From Paludibacter sp. (GTDB lineage Bacteria > Bacteroidota > Bacteroidia > Bacteroidales > Paludibacteraceae): a stretch of 64,000 bases of DNA. Positions 7,983 through 17,200 of this stretch are shown here, piece by piece. The notes under the pieces are model-generated. The model saw only the letters and a program-made list of their open reading frames with translations. It was not told where the DNA came from and ran no database searches. The first letter of the stretch is position 1; every line of letters begins with the position of its first letter. The DNA lies in the NCBI GenBank assembly GCA_028710415.1, contig JAQTUE010000021.1:49555-113554 (forward strand). Direction: 5' to 3'. A program made the position numbers and the translations under genes.

Positions 7983-8621
7983 TTATTTCAGATATTTATG
8001 CCATCCGGCCCACTGGGTTGTTTCAGTAAAATATTTTTCTTCTTCAGTTAGCGTTTCTTTTGTCAGATACCATGGCAAATGCTTGGCAGTATATGGCCTG
8101 GGCGCCCGAATGGCATCCAGGAACACACCGCTATATTTGGTCTGATCATATAGGGCAAAAGTAGTAGCTACATCGCACCGATAAAAGCCATTTGTATCCA
8201 CCGGACCTTCCCAGAATCTTTTTTCGTGATCAATCACGGCCCGGGTCATTTCGTTATCCGGAAGATCATTTATTTCAAGAGACAGTCCAGCCTTATACAC
8301 GTACCGATTATTCAAGGCATTCATCAAAACACTGATAAAATCAGTTGGAATATGACTTATATCCAAATCGCAATCAGTGACAATAAAATATTGATCCGGA
8401 TATTGCCGAATTAGCCCTGAGCTCCAAAGAACACTGCTTAAATAATTTTTTTCCAGTCTGTGCACCTTGAATGGTGATTTCATATACCACTCAATCAACG
8501 GCATGTAGGTGGAATGATTATCGAGCAGAATAACTTCGCATCCCAGGTCAGCCAAATTTTCGGCAAGTTGCTTCGGCCAGGTAAGCCGGTTGAATATGAT
8601 AATGAAAGCTTTTATTTTCAT
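7983..8621 (-). CDS. Family-2-like glycosyltransferase
   Basis: The product is ~212 aa from the ATG at 8621, chosen because it overlaps the upstream stop as ATGA. An in-frame start at 8645 would add eight residues. It begins MKIKAFIIIFNRLTW and continues with the GT-A nucleotide-binding pattern CEVILLDNHS. FIVTDCDLD is the DxD metal motif. A W-rich C-terminus (TQWAGWHKYL) may contact acceptor. Role in sugar transfer inferred from family and cluster. Confidence 0.75.
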   Translation of the reverse strand: MKIKAFIIIFNRLTWPKQLAENLADLGCEVILLDNHSTYMPLIEWYMKSPFKVHRLEKNYLSSVLWSSGLIRQYPDQYFIVTDCDLDISHIPTDFISVLMNALNNRYVYKAGLSLEINDLPDNEMTRAVIDHEKRFWEGPVDTNGFYRCDVATTFALYDQTKYSGVFLDAIRAPRPYTAKHLPWYLTKETLTEEEKYFTETTQWAGWHKYLK

Positions 8622-9727
8622 AGAAGGCAGTCTTTTCTTTGCCAAACATGCCTTTTGACTATCCGTAACCCACCAACGAAAAGTTCATCAGGGGCTTTAT
8701 ATTCAATGACAGCCTTTTTCATGAGTGTGACTATAATCTTATCAACCCGGTCAATTGTGAAATTCAGGTGACAAACATATTCGCCATGGATCCGGAAACG
8801 AAGGTCATACAGGTGATTTGTTACAAGTAATGCTTCTGCATCATGAACTACGACTGAATCTGATACCAGGTTGCCCAAAGGAACAATATCAAAATCATGA
8901 TCCTCTTGTCCGGCTAATTCCAGGACCTGTTTTTCATTCGTAACAATAAATGTCAAAAATGGCCGCAACGGAACGTCATTATCATGATTCCATATAGTTT
9001 TTGGTACACACCAACTGGCACCGCTCAAATGAGCGACATATTTATCTACTGGCCAGTAGCCGATAATAAGCCCATGTGATTCGGCGGCTAACATGTTATA
9101 AACGCAGGGAGCACCATGATCAGTAAATGGAGCATTCAAAGATTTGTAGGTTGGGACATGATAAAGCGAACAGCTCGGATGGGCATACCTTAAAACATCG
9201 CTTATATTATCCGGCGCCCCGCATGCAAAATTCTGTCTGGTTACCAACATGAGCGTACCGGTAGCATACATTGGCTTTTCAGACATTCGGTGTTCTTTCA
9301 TTTGCTGCAGCATACCTTCAATGTATCCATATCGCATAGTGATCACGTCAGAATCCATTAATAACACGTATTCCGTTGTAATATATCCATGAATAGCCTC
9401 ATTCATGGTTACGCCGTGAGAATTAAGCTCGGCGGTCCGGTGCCAAACTTTTACATTTGGGCAAATTATGGATTTATAGTCCAGGTAAAGAGTTGAATCA
9501 TCCTGTGAGTTACCATCCACTACCAGGATGGGGATATCAGGGTAAAAACGTAAAAGACTTTCCAGGCAAAGCTGGGTAATATTCTTTGTTTTACGCTGAC
9601 ATATTAACACCGTCACATCAAGATCTTTCCACAAATCCCGGTGAAACTGTTCAAAATTCCAAAAAGGTCTTACCAATCCTATGTTGGGATTTTCCCTACT
9701 TAGGTCATTAAATTCTTCACCTGTCAT
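8618..9727 (-). CDS. Family-2 glycosyltransferase
   Basis: The 369-aa product has a clear GT2 core: VTVLICQRKTKN, then ILVVDGNSQDDS (nucleotide-sugar site), then YVLLMDSDVITM with the DSD metal motif. The C-terminal ~200 residues carry His/Trp-rich segments such as HLSGASWCVPKTIWNHDNDV. It is the longest glycosyltransferase in the cluster and translation is coupled by ATGA overlap to the 7983-8621 gene. The acceptor may be a phage or host-surface molecule; not shown. Confidence 0.85.
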   Translation of the reverse strand: MTGEEFNDLSRENPNIGLVRPFWNFEQFHRDLWKDLDVTVLICQRKTKNITQLCLESLLRFYPDIPILVVDGNSQDDSTLYLDYKSIICPNVKVWHRTAELNSHGVTMNEAIHGYITTEYVLLMDSDVITMRYGYIEGMLQQMKEHRMSEKPMYATGTLMLVTRQNFACGAPDNISDVLRYAHPSCSLYHVPTYKSLNAPFTDHGAPCVYNMLAAESHGLIIGYWPVDKYVAHLSGASWCVPKTIWNHDNDVPLRPFLTFIVTNEKQVLELAGQEDHDFDIVPLGNLVSDSVVVHDAEALLVTNHLYDLRFRIHGEYVCHLNFTIDRVDKIIVTLMKKAVIEYKAPDELFVGGLRIVKRHVWQRKDCLL

Positions 9728-9765
9728 ACTTTTTTCCGATGCCGGACCCTTTTAAATTAAAGTAA

Positions 9766-10179
9766 CTACCAACCCAAAAAATCCTGTAATGGTCCTTTCT
9801 TGTTTTTCCTGGCAATTTCAGCTTCTTCGGCCAGTCTTTTTTCTTCGGCCAGCCTGGCTTCTTCGGCCAGCCTAGCTTCTTCGGCCAGCTTGGCTTCTTC
9901 TGCCAGCCTGGCTTCTTCTGCCAGCCGTTGCTCTTCGGTCGGATCAGGTGGCGGCGGTGCGCTTTGCTTTTTCAGATATAATTTGGCTTCGATGATAATA
10001 TCCTCAGCCAGATCATCCAGGCGCTGTTTCGATTTTGGATGGAATTCGCCGGTTTTCTTATTCCTGTTAAAGGAATTTCCTAAAATACCTAAATACTCTT
10101 TAATTTTTCGTTGCGTTTTATCCTGCAACACTGTCGTATCGGTAATGCCGATGCTTTTCAAAGTTTCTAAGAGGGTCAT
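9766..10179 (-). CDS. Small protein with LAEEAR-repeat helix
   Basis: The 137-aa product has an N-terminal ~70-residue folded part, a Pro-rich hinge (SAPPPPDPTEEQ) and six tandem copies of a six-residue LAEEAR-type unit, then a basic segment ending GPLQDFLGW. The repeat should form a long charged alpha helix like those of TolA or scaffold proteins. Function unknown. The 18-bp DNA repeats (9821-9928) can vary by slippage. Confidence 0.7.
   Translation of the reverse strand: MTLLETLKSIGITDTTVLQDKTQRKIKEYLGILGNSFNRNKKTGEFHPKSKQRLDDLAEDIIIEAKLYLKKQSAPPPPDPTEEQRLAEEARLAEEAKLAEEARLAEEARLAEEKRLAEEAEIARKNKKGPLQDFLGW
9821..9928 (-). repeat. Six 18-bp tandem repeats (LAEEAR units)
   Basis: About six near-identical 18-bp units encode LAEEA(R/K) in the 9766-10179 gene. 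Codons vary at a few third positions (GCC/GCT, CTG/CTT), so the array is not brand new. Confidence 0.85.
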
Positions 10180-10225
10180 ATTAAATTATGTTAATATATT
10201 AATAATCAGATTATTTGTTTATGTT

Positions 10226-10912
10226 TTATTTTACTACAGAAGTCAATGTAAACACACTGCCAGCGCCAAACAGATACCAAAATATTTTACGATCATACCA
10301 CTTAACAGAACTTTCAACTTGTATAGCCTTCATATCTTTCAATACGAAATGAGGATTTTTATTATAATAAGTCACTGCCGGAACGGATTTACTGAAAATA
10401 TTTTTTCTTCGCCATCCAATAGTGATCTCAGGGTATGAGAACATGACAAGCGAATCCAGGATAACACTTTCATGGGTGACATGACCATCAATTGTATAAA
10501 ATTGGTCTGTCTTAGAGAATGATAGTGGGGTTTTGATGTATATGGAAGGAATATTATTTACAATTTTGATAATGGTCTCCGGGGGTTCTTTATATTTTAG
10601 TGAATCCCGCAAAATGGAAACTTCCTCTTCAAGCTTTAAATTATTGGTAATAAGCTTCCAGTTTTCATTCTTCATTTTATTGGCATCGATAAGACCCAGG
10701 TTAATCGCGGTTTTAAGATCCACTACAACCTGGTTAACTGAAGTGACAGAATCATTCAGCTTGACAAGCTTGGTATGGTAGAAAGCAGAAGTATCCGTCA
10801 TTAATTTTTCATAATTTCTTACTGTATGCCTATGCCATAAATAGCCACCAATAAGTAAAATGATAAGAATGACGAAACCTACGATTATTAATCTTTTTTG
10901 CCAGGTTTTCAT
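10226..10912 (-). CDS. Membrane-anchored coiled-coil protein, possibly spanin-like
   Basis: The 228-aa product starts with a basic stretch and a transmembrane segment (LIIVGFVILIILLIGGYLW). A ~70-residue coiled-coil-like region follows, then a beta-rich part and a second hydrophobic segment at the C-terminus (IFWYLFGAGSVFTL). It resembles the DUF6808-type proteins of Bacteroidota phages and prophages. An inner-membrane spanin-like role is possible. It overlaps the gene at 10909-12138 by ATGA. Confidence 0.6.
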   Translation of the reverse strand: MKTWQKRLIIVGFVILIILLIGGYLWHRHTVRNYEKLMTDTSAFYHTKLVKLNDSVTSVNQVVVDLKTAINLGLIDANKMKNENWKLITNNLKLEEEVSILRDSLKYKEPPETIIKIVNNIPSIYIKTPLSFSKTDQFYTIDGHVTHESVILDSLVMFSYPEITIGWRRKNIFSKSVPAVTYYNKNPHFVLKDMKAIQVESSVKWYDRKIFWYLFGAGSVFTLTSVVK

Positions 10913-12138
10913 CTGAATAATTTTTGGAGTAATAATTTGCCATTTCTTTTTAATCTTTCCATCGCTTCAGAATCGCGGTAGACAAGATCTATTTGAAGTC
11001 CTATCTTTTCCGGACTACAGATTATCATGCAATTACTGTACAGACTGTTTATGATCTGCGAGCTGGGTATTACAGGAATGGTCCCACTGATAAGAGCATC
11101 GAATATCCTGATATCATTAACGCAAAGAGAGAATATTGACCTGGCCATTTCCATGCGATACCGTTCGGATTCAGGAACTAGATCTGCGAAAAAGAAATCG
11201 CTGTTGCCAGAATATAATTCAAATAACATTGGGGCCTCAGGGACCTTGCCAAAAAAGGAAACAAAGATATCCTTTTTTAAAGGGCCGAAACTCTCACGTT
11301 TCTCAACAACAGATTCTTTCTCTTCGAAAAATTTGAACTTTAATTTATCAGGCATGGCTAGTTCCTTCTGTTGTTCCTTCTGTTGTTCCTGATCCTGGTC
11401 CTGGTCCTGACCCTGACTTTGCCCTGCATCATTTTTAGTTTCCTGTTTGTCGGTAGGCTTTGCTTTGCTGGCAGGCACTTTCACCTTTTTCTCAATGGGT
11501 TTAATCTTTTTGAAGCATGCAATTTCTTCATTCGGATCCAGGTCACACCATTCCGTGTCTTCAATAAGCTTCGTAACGGCCTCTGAATTCAAATATTTAT
11601 TACTGAATTTACGATCAGCATTAAATACTGCCTTAGCCAGATATCCACATTGATCTTCCGGCTTACTTCCGGGTAACTCTTCCTGTTTCAGATCTTCCAG
11701 GTAGTATAATCCGTTGGGATTGGTATTTTTATTATAAAGAAGGTTAAATACCATTTGCCTGGATGTCGGGAAGACTGTTCCGTGATCAATAATTATATCA
11801 AATTGTGAAGAGATAGTATTAAGGCTCTTGGCTTTATGATCTGTCTCCATATCATATACAAAGAAGCCTTGATTTTCTATTTCTTTTTTTGAAATTTTGA
11901 AGGTATCTTTTTTATGATCGAAAAAATCAAGTGTATGGATTAATGCTTTGGGGAAAAGCTTTTCTAGAATTTTCAAGGATTCCATATTAAATCCTATCTC
12001 CAGTATTGCAAATACCAAATGGCGACGCTTTGGCAGGGTCCTTTTGTAGAATTCAGAATAATTACCCTTTACATTAGCCAGAACCTGAACTTTTGAAGCA
12101 TGGTGTGGCTTTCTCTTATTTGACTTTTTATTTTTCAT
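10909..12138 (-). CDS. Fusion: SAM-methyltransferase-like plus exostosin-type (GT47-like) domain
   Basis: The 409-aa product has two parts. Residues ~35-190 look like a Rossmann methyltransferase of the type found in glycan loci (VFAILEIGFNMESLKILEKL, then FDIIIDHGTVF and YYLEDL). A Lys/Gln-rich linker follows with a QDQDQDQEQQKEQQKE run. Residues ~275-409 look exostosin-like: RYRMEMARSIFSLC and RIFDALISGTIPVIPSS match the end of the GT47 donor-binding region. It may methylate and glycosylate the same glycan. The fusion and the glutamine linker are unusual. Confidence 0.65.
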   Translation of the reverse strand: MKNKKSNKRKPHHASKVQVLANVKGNYSEFYKRTLPKRRHLVFAILEIGFNMESLKILEKLFPKALIHTLDFFDHKKDTFKISKKEIENQGFFVYDMETDHKAKSLNTISSQFDIIIDHGTVFPTSRQMVFNLLYNKNTNPNGLYYLEDLKQEELPGSKPEDQCGYLAKAVFNADRKFSNKYLNSEAVTKLIEDTEWCDLDPNEEIACFKKIKPIEKKVKVPASKAKPTDKQETKNDAGQSQGQDQDQDQEQQKEQQKELAMPDKLKFKFFEEKESVVEKRESFGPLKKDIFVSFFGKVPEAPMLFELYSGNSDFFFADLVPESERYRMEMARSIFSLCVNDIRIFDALISGTIPVIPSSQIINSLYSNCMIICSPEKIGLQIDLVYRDSEAMERLKRNGKLLLQKLFR

Positions 12139-12141
12139 AGG

Positions 12142-12387
12142 TTAATTAATTAATTTAGAGTTAGATTGCTTAACCTCGCTTTCAAGTATAAACTTGTTGT
12201 CAATTACACATTTAAGAGTGACCTCATTAGCCTCTTTCAAGAAATGAGGACAACTCAGGCCACAGGTAAACCGGTTAATTATAATCTGGTTAAACTTATC
12301 CCTTCCGGGCATCCCAGGAGCGAGCGGACAGGTTGACATTATTTCATCCTTCCAAAGGATGCCATTTAAAAGTTTATAACTTGACAT
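12142..12387 (-). CDS. Small Cys-containing hypothetical protein
   Basis: The product is ~81 aa from the ATG at 12387, chosen because it follows the previous stop by four bases; a longer form from 12450 would overlap that gene by ~60 bases. It carries MSTCPLAPG and FTCGLSCPHF, so three or four Cys could bind metal. No family recognised. Confidence 0.55.
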   Translation of the reverse strand: MSSYKLLNGILWKDEIMSTCPLAPGMPGRDKFNQIIINRFTCGLSCPHFLKEANEVTLKCVIDNKFILESEVKQSNSKLIN

Positions 12388-12391
12388 AAGG

Positions 12392-12700
12392 TTAATTATT
12401 TCGTTTGGATTTTTTAACAGATTCAATGATACTGTTTGTTTCAATGACATCTTCCAGTTTATAAGGTTCAGGCCTACGTCTTATGGCATTCAGCCCCATA
12501 AGTAGCTTAATATAAGTAGATATCTGGCGGTCTGGCCTGTCCCCAAATAGAAAATGACTTATTTCACTCCTGGTTATTGTCGGTTTGATACCAACCTTTC
12601 GACATTCTTCTGCAATACTACCATGAAGTATAGTCGGAGTTATCTTTTCTGTTTCCAGGATTACACGTATTATCCCGGGTTTGCTATTATTTTTTGCCAT
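12392..12700 (-). CDS. Small basic protein, possible DNA-binding fold
   Basis: About 102 aa from the ATG at 12700, with an in-frame start at 12715 possible. The middle section (RKVGIKPTITRSEISHFLFG followed by DRQISTYIKLLMGLNAI) has the spacing of an XRE-like helix-turn-helix where the second helix would contact DNA. It is basic and lies beside a PD-(D/E)XK nuclease. A regulatory role is inference. Confidence 0.5.
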   Translation of the reverse strand: MAKNNSKPGIIRVILETEKITPTILHGSIAEECRKVGIKPTITRSEISHFLFGDRPDRQISTYIKLLMGLNAIRRRPEPYKLEDVIETNSIIESVKKSKRNN

Positions 12701-12705
12701 AATTG

Positions 12706-13128
12706 TTACTCCCATCCTGGTACGAGACCAGATAGTTTTTTATTATTTGACTTGAAAAACTCTGGACCAATAAGGTATATTTTTACTTCCGGGTAATAAA
12801 TTTTCATTCTTTTCATTTTCGTTTTACTACGCGGATCATTCCATCCCTTTACCTCATGATATTCAATAGTTCCATTTTTCTCTGTTATCTTAAAATCAGG
12901 TAGAAAAGAGCGAACGCCCCTTTTGATCTCATTAAACCAGAATGTTTCAGCTTCATGTTCCCATTTTTGAATTTCTCTGTGTTTTCTCAGAAATTCTAAA
13001 TATCTCGCATAATTAGCTTCCCACTTGCTACGAAAATACTTTTTTTGATCACCTATTTCCCGCCAACCTGGTTTCCAGGTATTATTTTTTGATATTTGCA
13101 CATCAATTAAAAATGTAATTTGAAACAA
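12706..13128 (-). CDS. PD-(D/E)XK endonuclease-like protein
   Basis: The 140-aa product carries the elements of phage PD-(D/E)XK nucleases: FRSKWEANYARYLEF with the first Glu, SFLPDFKI with the PD Asp, and IEYHEVKGW with the E-x-K pair, followed by DPRSKTKMKRMK. This resembles DUF1064-like and similar phage junction or branch endonucleases. The 5' end is uncertain: the first ATG (13128) overlaps a candidate promoter, so a downstream GTG or TTG may be used. Probable role in DNA branch resolution or recombination. Confidence 0.7.
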   Translation of the reverse strand: MFQITFLIDVQISKNNTWKPGWREIGDQKKYFRSKWEANYARYLEFLRKHREIQKWEHEAETFWFNEIKRGVRSFLPDFKITEKNGTIEYHEVKGWNDPRSKTKMKRMKIYYPEVKIYLIGPEFFKSNNKKLSGLVPGWE

Positions 13129-13187
13129 ATATATTTATATTTTAATCAAACATAAGTAATAACTGGTCAATAGTTATTAACGGTAAA

Positions 13188-13211
13188 ACCCCCGATCATT
13201 TGACCGGGGGT
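13188..13211 (-). terminator. Strong rho-independent terminator
   Basis: On the minus strand a ten-pair stem with one G-T wobble (ACCCCCGGTCA...TGATCGGGGGT) is followed by TTTT. It ends the leftward polyvalent module (13255-30144) before the nuclease gene at 12706-13128. The intergenic stretch 13129-13254 also holds a CAAATATA (minus TATATTTG) at 13126-13133 that may drive the next unit. Confidence 0.9.
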
Positions 13212-13254
13212 ACCCAAAATAAACATGGCAAAAATGGACAGGAAATGGACTGTC

Positions 13255-13578
13255 TTACAGCAGATCTGCTATTATATTATCTGCTTTATCCAGTAATGAT
13301 TTCTCATCAATATTATGTGGGCTATACTGAGGTTTCTGTTTATTTTTATCTGCGGATTTTTTCTTTACAGGAACAATAGGTTTTTTTTCGGGCTCTTCTA
13401 CCTCTACAGAGTGAAAATTCTTAAATTCGGCAATAATAGCATTTTCCTTAATCTCTCGCACCTCTTCCGGAAGTGCGGATTTAATGCCATTATATTCTTC
13501 AACAATGTCAATCCAATCCGGGTGACAATCGGAAAGGTCCATGTTGTAGCTACTTAAAAACGTTGCGATTCTGTCCAT
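13255..13578 (-). CDS. Hypothetical acidic/basic protein, 107 aa
   Basis: The N-terminal ~60 residues are acidic and contain HPDWIDIVEEYNGI. The C-terminal part is Lys-rich (KKSADKNKQKPQYS) and ends with SLLDKADNIIADLL, a possible helix. No family recognised. It is the last gene of a run that includes the K-rich protein and the large helicase, before the 13188-13211 terminator. Confidence 0.6.
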   Translation of the reverse strand: MDRIATFLSSYNMDLSDCHPDWIDIVEEYNGIKSALPEEVREIKENAIIAEFKNFHSVEVEEPEKKPIVPVKKKSADKNKQKPQYSPHNIDEKSLLDKADNIIADLL

Positions 13579-13589
13579 GTTTTTGATGT

Positions 13590-14252
13590 TTAAAGGGTTT
13601 TCAACTTTTTCAATATTGCTTTTAACTCATCCGTTTTATGAGCATTAAAAGCTTTGTAAATATTTTCAATAATTTCAGTTACCAATGGTTTCATTGTATC
13701 GAGAACCTTAATGTCATCAGCATACTTTTTGCGTTCTTCTTCACTGTCGATGACCTTTTTACTTATTGTGACAAATGCTGAATCGATCTTATTTTTAGCC
13801 ACTACACGGTCACTGTTTTTTACAGTTATTTTTACCTTTTTACCGCCGACTTCCTTGTAAATTACTTTGTAATGTTCGTCTTCAAGAATGTCTTTGACTT
13901 TCTTCTTTTCCTCGACAGGAATCACTTTACTGATCTTGACGGTTTTTTCAACCTTTTTCTCAGGTTTGGCAGGCTTGGCAGGCTTGGCAGCTTTAGCCTT
14001 TTTTTCTTTTTTTGCCAGTTTGGCCGCCTTGGGTTTCTTCTCCTTTTTCACAGGCGTTTTCTTTTCAGCCTTTTCCTTTTTAGGTTCCGGTGTAGGTTCC
14101 GGTGCTGGTGTTTCTTCCTTGAAATCCTCGAGCTGCTTTTTCAGCTTGTCAATCAGAGGCTGCATTACCGACCTTTCTTTCGGATCAGTCGTTTTGGCAA
14201 GTGCGGATTCAAACCTTGCTATTTTGGTTTCAAGTTCTTGCTTGGGTGTCAT
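13590..14252 (-). CDS. Lys/Ala/Pro-rich (histone-H1-like) protein
   Basis: The 220-aa product has a coiled N-terminus, a strongly basic low-complexity stretch (KAAKPAKPAKPEKKVEK and similar), and a folded C-terminal ~110 residues with IYKEVGGKKVKITV. The basic section resembles H1-like DNA-binding tails and would bind nucleic acid nonspecifically. It is six bases from the giant helicase gene, so the two probably work together. Function is inference. Confidence 0.6.
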   Translation of the reverse strand: MTPKQELETKIARFESALAKTTDPKERSVMQPLIDKLKKQLEDFKEETPAPEPTPEPKKEKAEKKTPVKKEKKPKAAKLAKKEKKAKAAKPAKPAKPEKKVEKTVKISKVIPVEEKKKVKDILEDEHYKVIYKEVGGKKVKITVKNSDRVVAKNKIDSAFVTISKKVIDSEEERKKYADDIKVLDTMKPLVTEIIENIYKAFNAHKTDELKAILKKLKTL

Positions 14253-14257
14253 GGCTT

Positions 14258-17200
14258 TTATATTAAGTTGTTATAATCGAATATTTTAATCATGAAATCA
14301 TAGGAATCGACATTCTTAATTTCGGAATATATGCTTTTAGGCATGATTTTATACCCTTTTTCACGCATAAATGTCACAAACTGTTCCTTGGTCATCAATC
14401 CTTCATTTACCAAGTCAACATACGATGTAAGGTTATTTTTAGCGCCAGGTATCTTGCCACCTTCCTTAAATGCATAAGCGGGTTCAGTTATTGCAGCAAT
14501 TCTGAGATTCTTATCCGGGGATCCGGATGAAGTTGGAATTGCTGGTTCTGATTCAATGACCATTTTGAACATTTCAATTTTGGTGTTAAGAAATTCAATG
14601 GTTTCCTGGTCGACCTCAGTTTCCCGGACCATTTTGAACATTTCGACTTTAGTTTCAAGATATTCCTTGTCAATGGCCTCAGGTACTATCTCTGCATCTT
14701 CAATGGCCGTCACCTGTTGGACCCTTTCATCCAGTAACCAGTTCAATAGTGCAAAATCCATGGCACATTGTTCCGGGGTCTTCGCATTTGCGAGTCTCTC
14801 GTAATATTCCGTGGTGAACTTTTTAACCAGATCACTATATAATGCTTCAATATCGGTAATTTTACTACGTAATTCTTCAACCTTCATCTGATAGGATAAA
14901 ACAATCTGTTCGGCATTTTCATCTGAAATACCCATTGGCTCCAAATATTTTATTTTGATGCGCTCATATTCAGATTTCCTGTTTTTAAAGGTTTCCAGAT
15001 CAACTGCAATATCCTGGGAACTATAATAGAAATGCTCCATGTGTTTTGTCCGTTTACCTTCGGCCATGGGATCCTTTAAATAATTGATAACGTATGTGGA
15101 TTCACGCATAAGCAATGTATAATACTCCTTTAAGCTGTCATGCTTTGAACCATCACGGACAAGTTCATTCTTGCTCTTAGCCTGCTCCTGGACAGCTTCT
15201 ATTTTCTTTGTATAGCTTTCTTCAATGGAAACGATTTTATTTTCAAGTTTACTAATCTTTTCAGAAAGATCACCCAGGGCCTTGATTTTTTTGCCGGCAA
15301 TCTTTTCGATCATGGTAATCTCCTTATTTATATTGCCTATTTCCTTGTTCACGCCGGTTTTTTCAACCTCTGCAGTAGCAGGTAGCGATTTATACCTATC
15401 CTGCAATTCTTTCAGAATACCCGGATCGTCGGAAACAGCCGCATCGGCTATTTTCAATTTCAATGAGGCCTGTTCAGCCTGTAATTTAGTAGTAATTTCA
15501 GCAATGTTATCTTCCAGTTCACTGATCAGGGATCTCTTTTCGGCAACATTCTCATCCCGGGTACGCTCGATCTCTTTAACCGGATCCTGAATGGTTTCAA
15601 GTTCATCGCGGACTTCCCCGGTTTTTTCGATCATTTCTTTTGTAAGTTCTTCTTCACGAAATGAAGCCATTCCAAAATGAAAATCACTGATATGAGTAGA
15701 AGCTTTTGAAATTGATTCTTTGAATAATTTGATAGCCGTAGGTATATCCTTTAATTCCTTAAGCTTATTTTCAGTCAAAGTAATCTCACTCAGGGTCTCA
15801 TCCTTTATGATTTCTATTTCAAGCTTTGCCCTTTTAACCGGGTCCGTCATGGCCTCGGTTTTCATCTTTCTGGGGTCAAAATCGCTCAGGTCCATTTGCG
15901 ATTTAACGCCGGCCATATCCCAAATATCTTTGATACGGTTGGTTTTATTTTCAAGATATTGAAATATGAACGGATCCACTGAATTTTCTACCATCGGGTA
16001 TACAATACGCACAGCGGCATACTCGGCCCCCTGTCTCCATATTCTACCGTTAATTTGCTCATTATCCGTTGGATTCCAATCATAGAACAAGTGATAGAGA
16101 ACAGTGCCCTTTTTATGCAAGTTGGCACCTACCTGAATTGATTTTGATGCTATAAGGACCTTAATAGTGCCATCATTAAACCCTTTTTTTGCATCCTCTT
16201 TGTCATTATCACTCATGCCACCGGCTACAATGGCTATTTCGGTAGGTTTGAATCCAATACCGTTTTTTGGATCAATAAGATACTGCTTAAATTTCGGGAA
16301 GAAGTTCTTTCCGATCACGGAATAGATTATCTGGCCGGAGATCGGTGTGCCGTTCTTTTCATGATGTTCCTTTACTGTTTTAATACACGTCATGATATAT
16401 TTCAACTTCGGACTGGATTCTACAAGCTCTTCCGGGGTAGGATCAATATTCGCTGCACGACGTGTTTTCAGCAAATAAGGTGAAAGACTTACCTGGCGTT
16501 TTAATGAAATAGCTTGTATTATTCTGGTTGCAATTTCTTCAGATTCGATCTGCAAGGTCACATCGATTATGTCTTTAGTTTTTTTCTCTTTGGGTTCAGG
16601 CGTAGTTTCAGAATATTCAGGCTCTTCCGATCCATCACCACTTTCTTCACTTTGCGCTTTCTCAATTTCCTCTTGTTCCTTAAGGGTCTCTTCGATTAAG
16701 AACCTTTCCATATCCCTTGATTGGAGATCGGTTAACGATAAGTCACCTTCAATGAACAGGTCAATATTATGAATCAGTTCCATTTGATCATCGGTTGGAA
16801 CCAGGTTAGTTTTTATCTCGGTGATGTTTTCGGGTAACAATCCTGTATTGGTATACGGAATTATTACTTTTTCAGGCCTTTGTATGTCGGCCTGCTCACC
16901 GGTACGATGCAGGATGACATTACGGATTATGGTTCGAAGTTGAACAAGATTCACATATCCATTCAGGATAGTGTCTTTTTCAACACCATTTATCTTTATC
17001 TTGTACCCGTAATCAACCTTCATATAGGTATCGAAGAAATCCTGCATGCTTTCAAATCCCGCTTTTTCTAATTCTGCATAATTAGCCAAGGCCAGCATTG
17101 AGTAGATTTCTAGCGGATTGTTCTCAAATGGTGTAGCAGTAAGAAGTATGACGTTGCCAGTGGGATTGGTCAGCTGTATATATGTGGAAAGGAAAAAGGC

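Noticed and set aside
9821..9928. CRISPR-like array
   Set aside because: Units are contiguous, without spacers, and encode a LAEEAR helix. The 24-bp array at 60446-60561 is also coding.
9800..10438. Rightward frame rich in Ser and Ala
   Set aside because: It is the antisense image of the LAEEAR repeat gene and of the coiled-coil membrane gene; no independent motif.
13872..14289. Two rightward Phe-rich and Leu-rich frames
   Set aside because: They are antisense shadows of the Lys/Ala-rich protein, which accounts for the bias.
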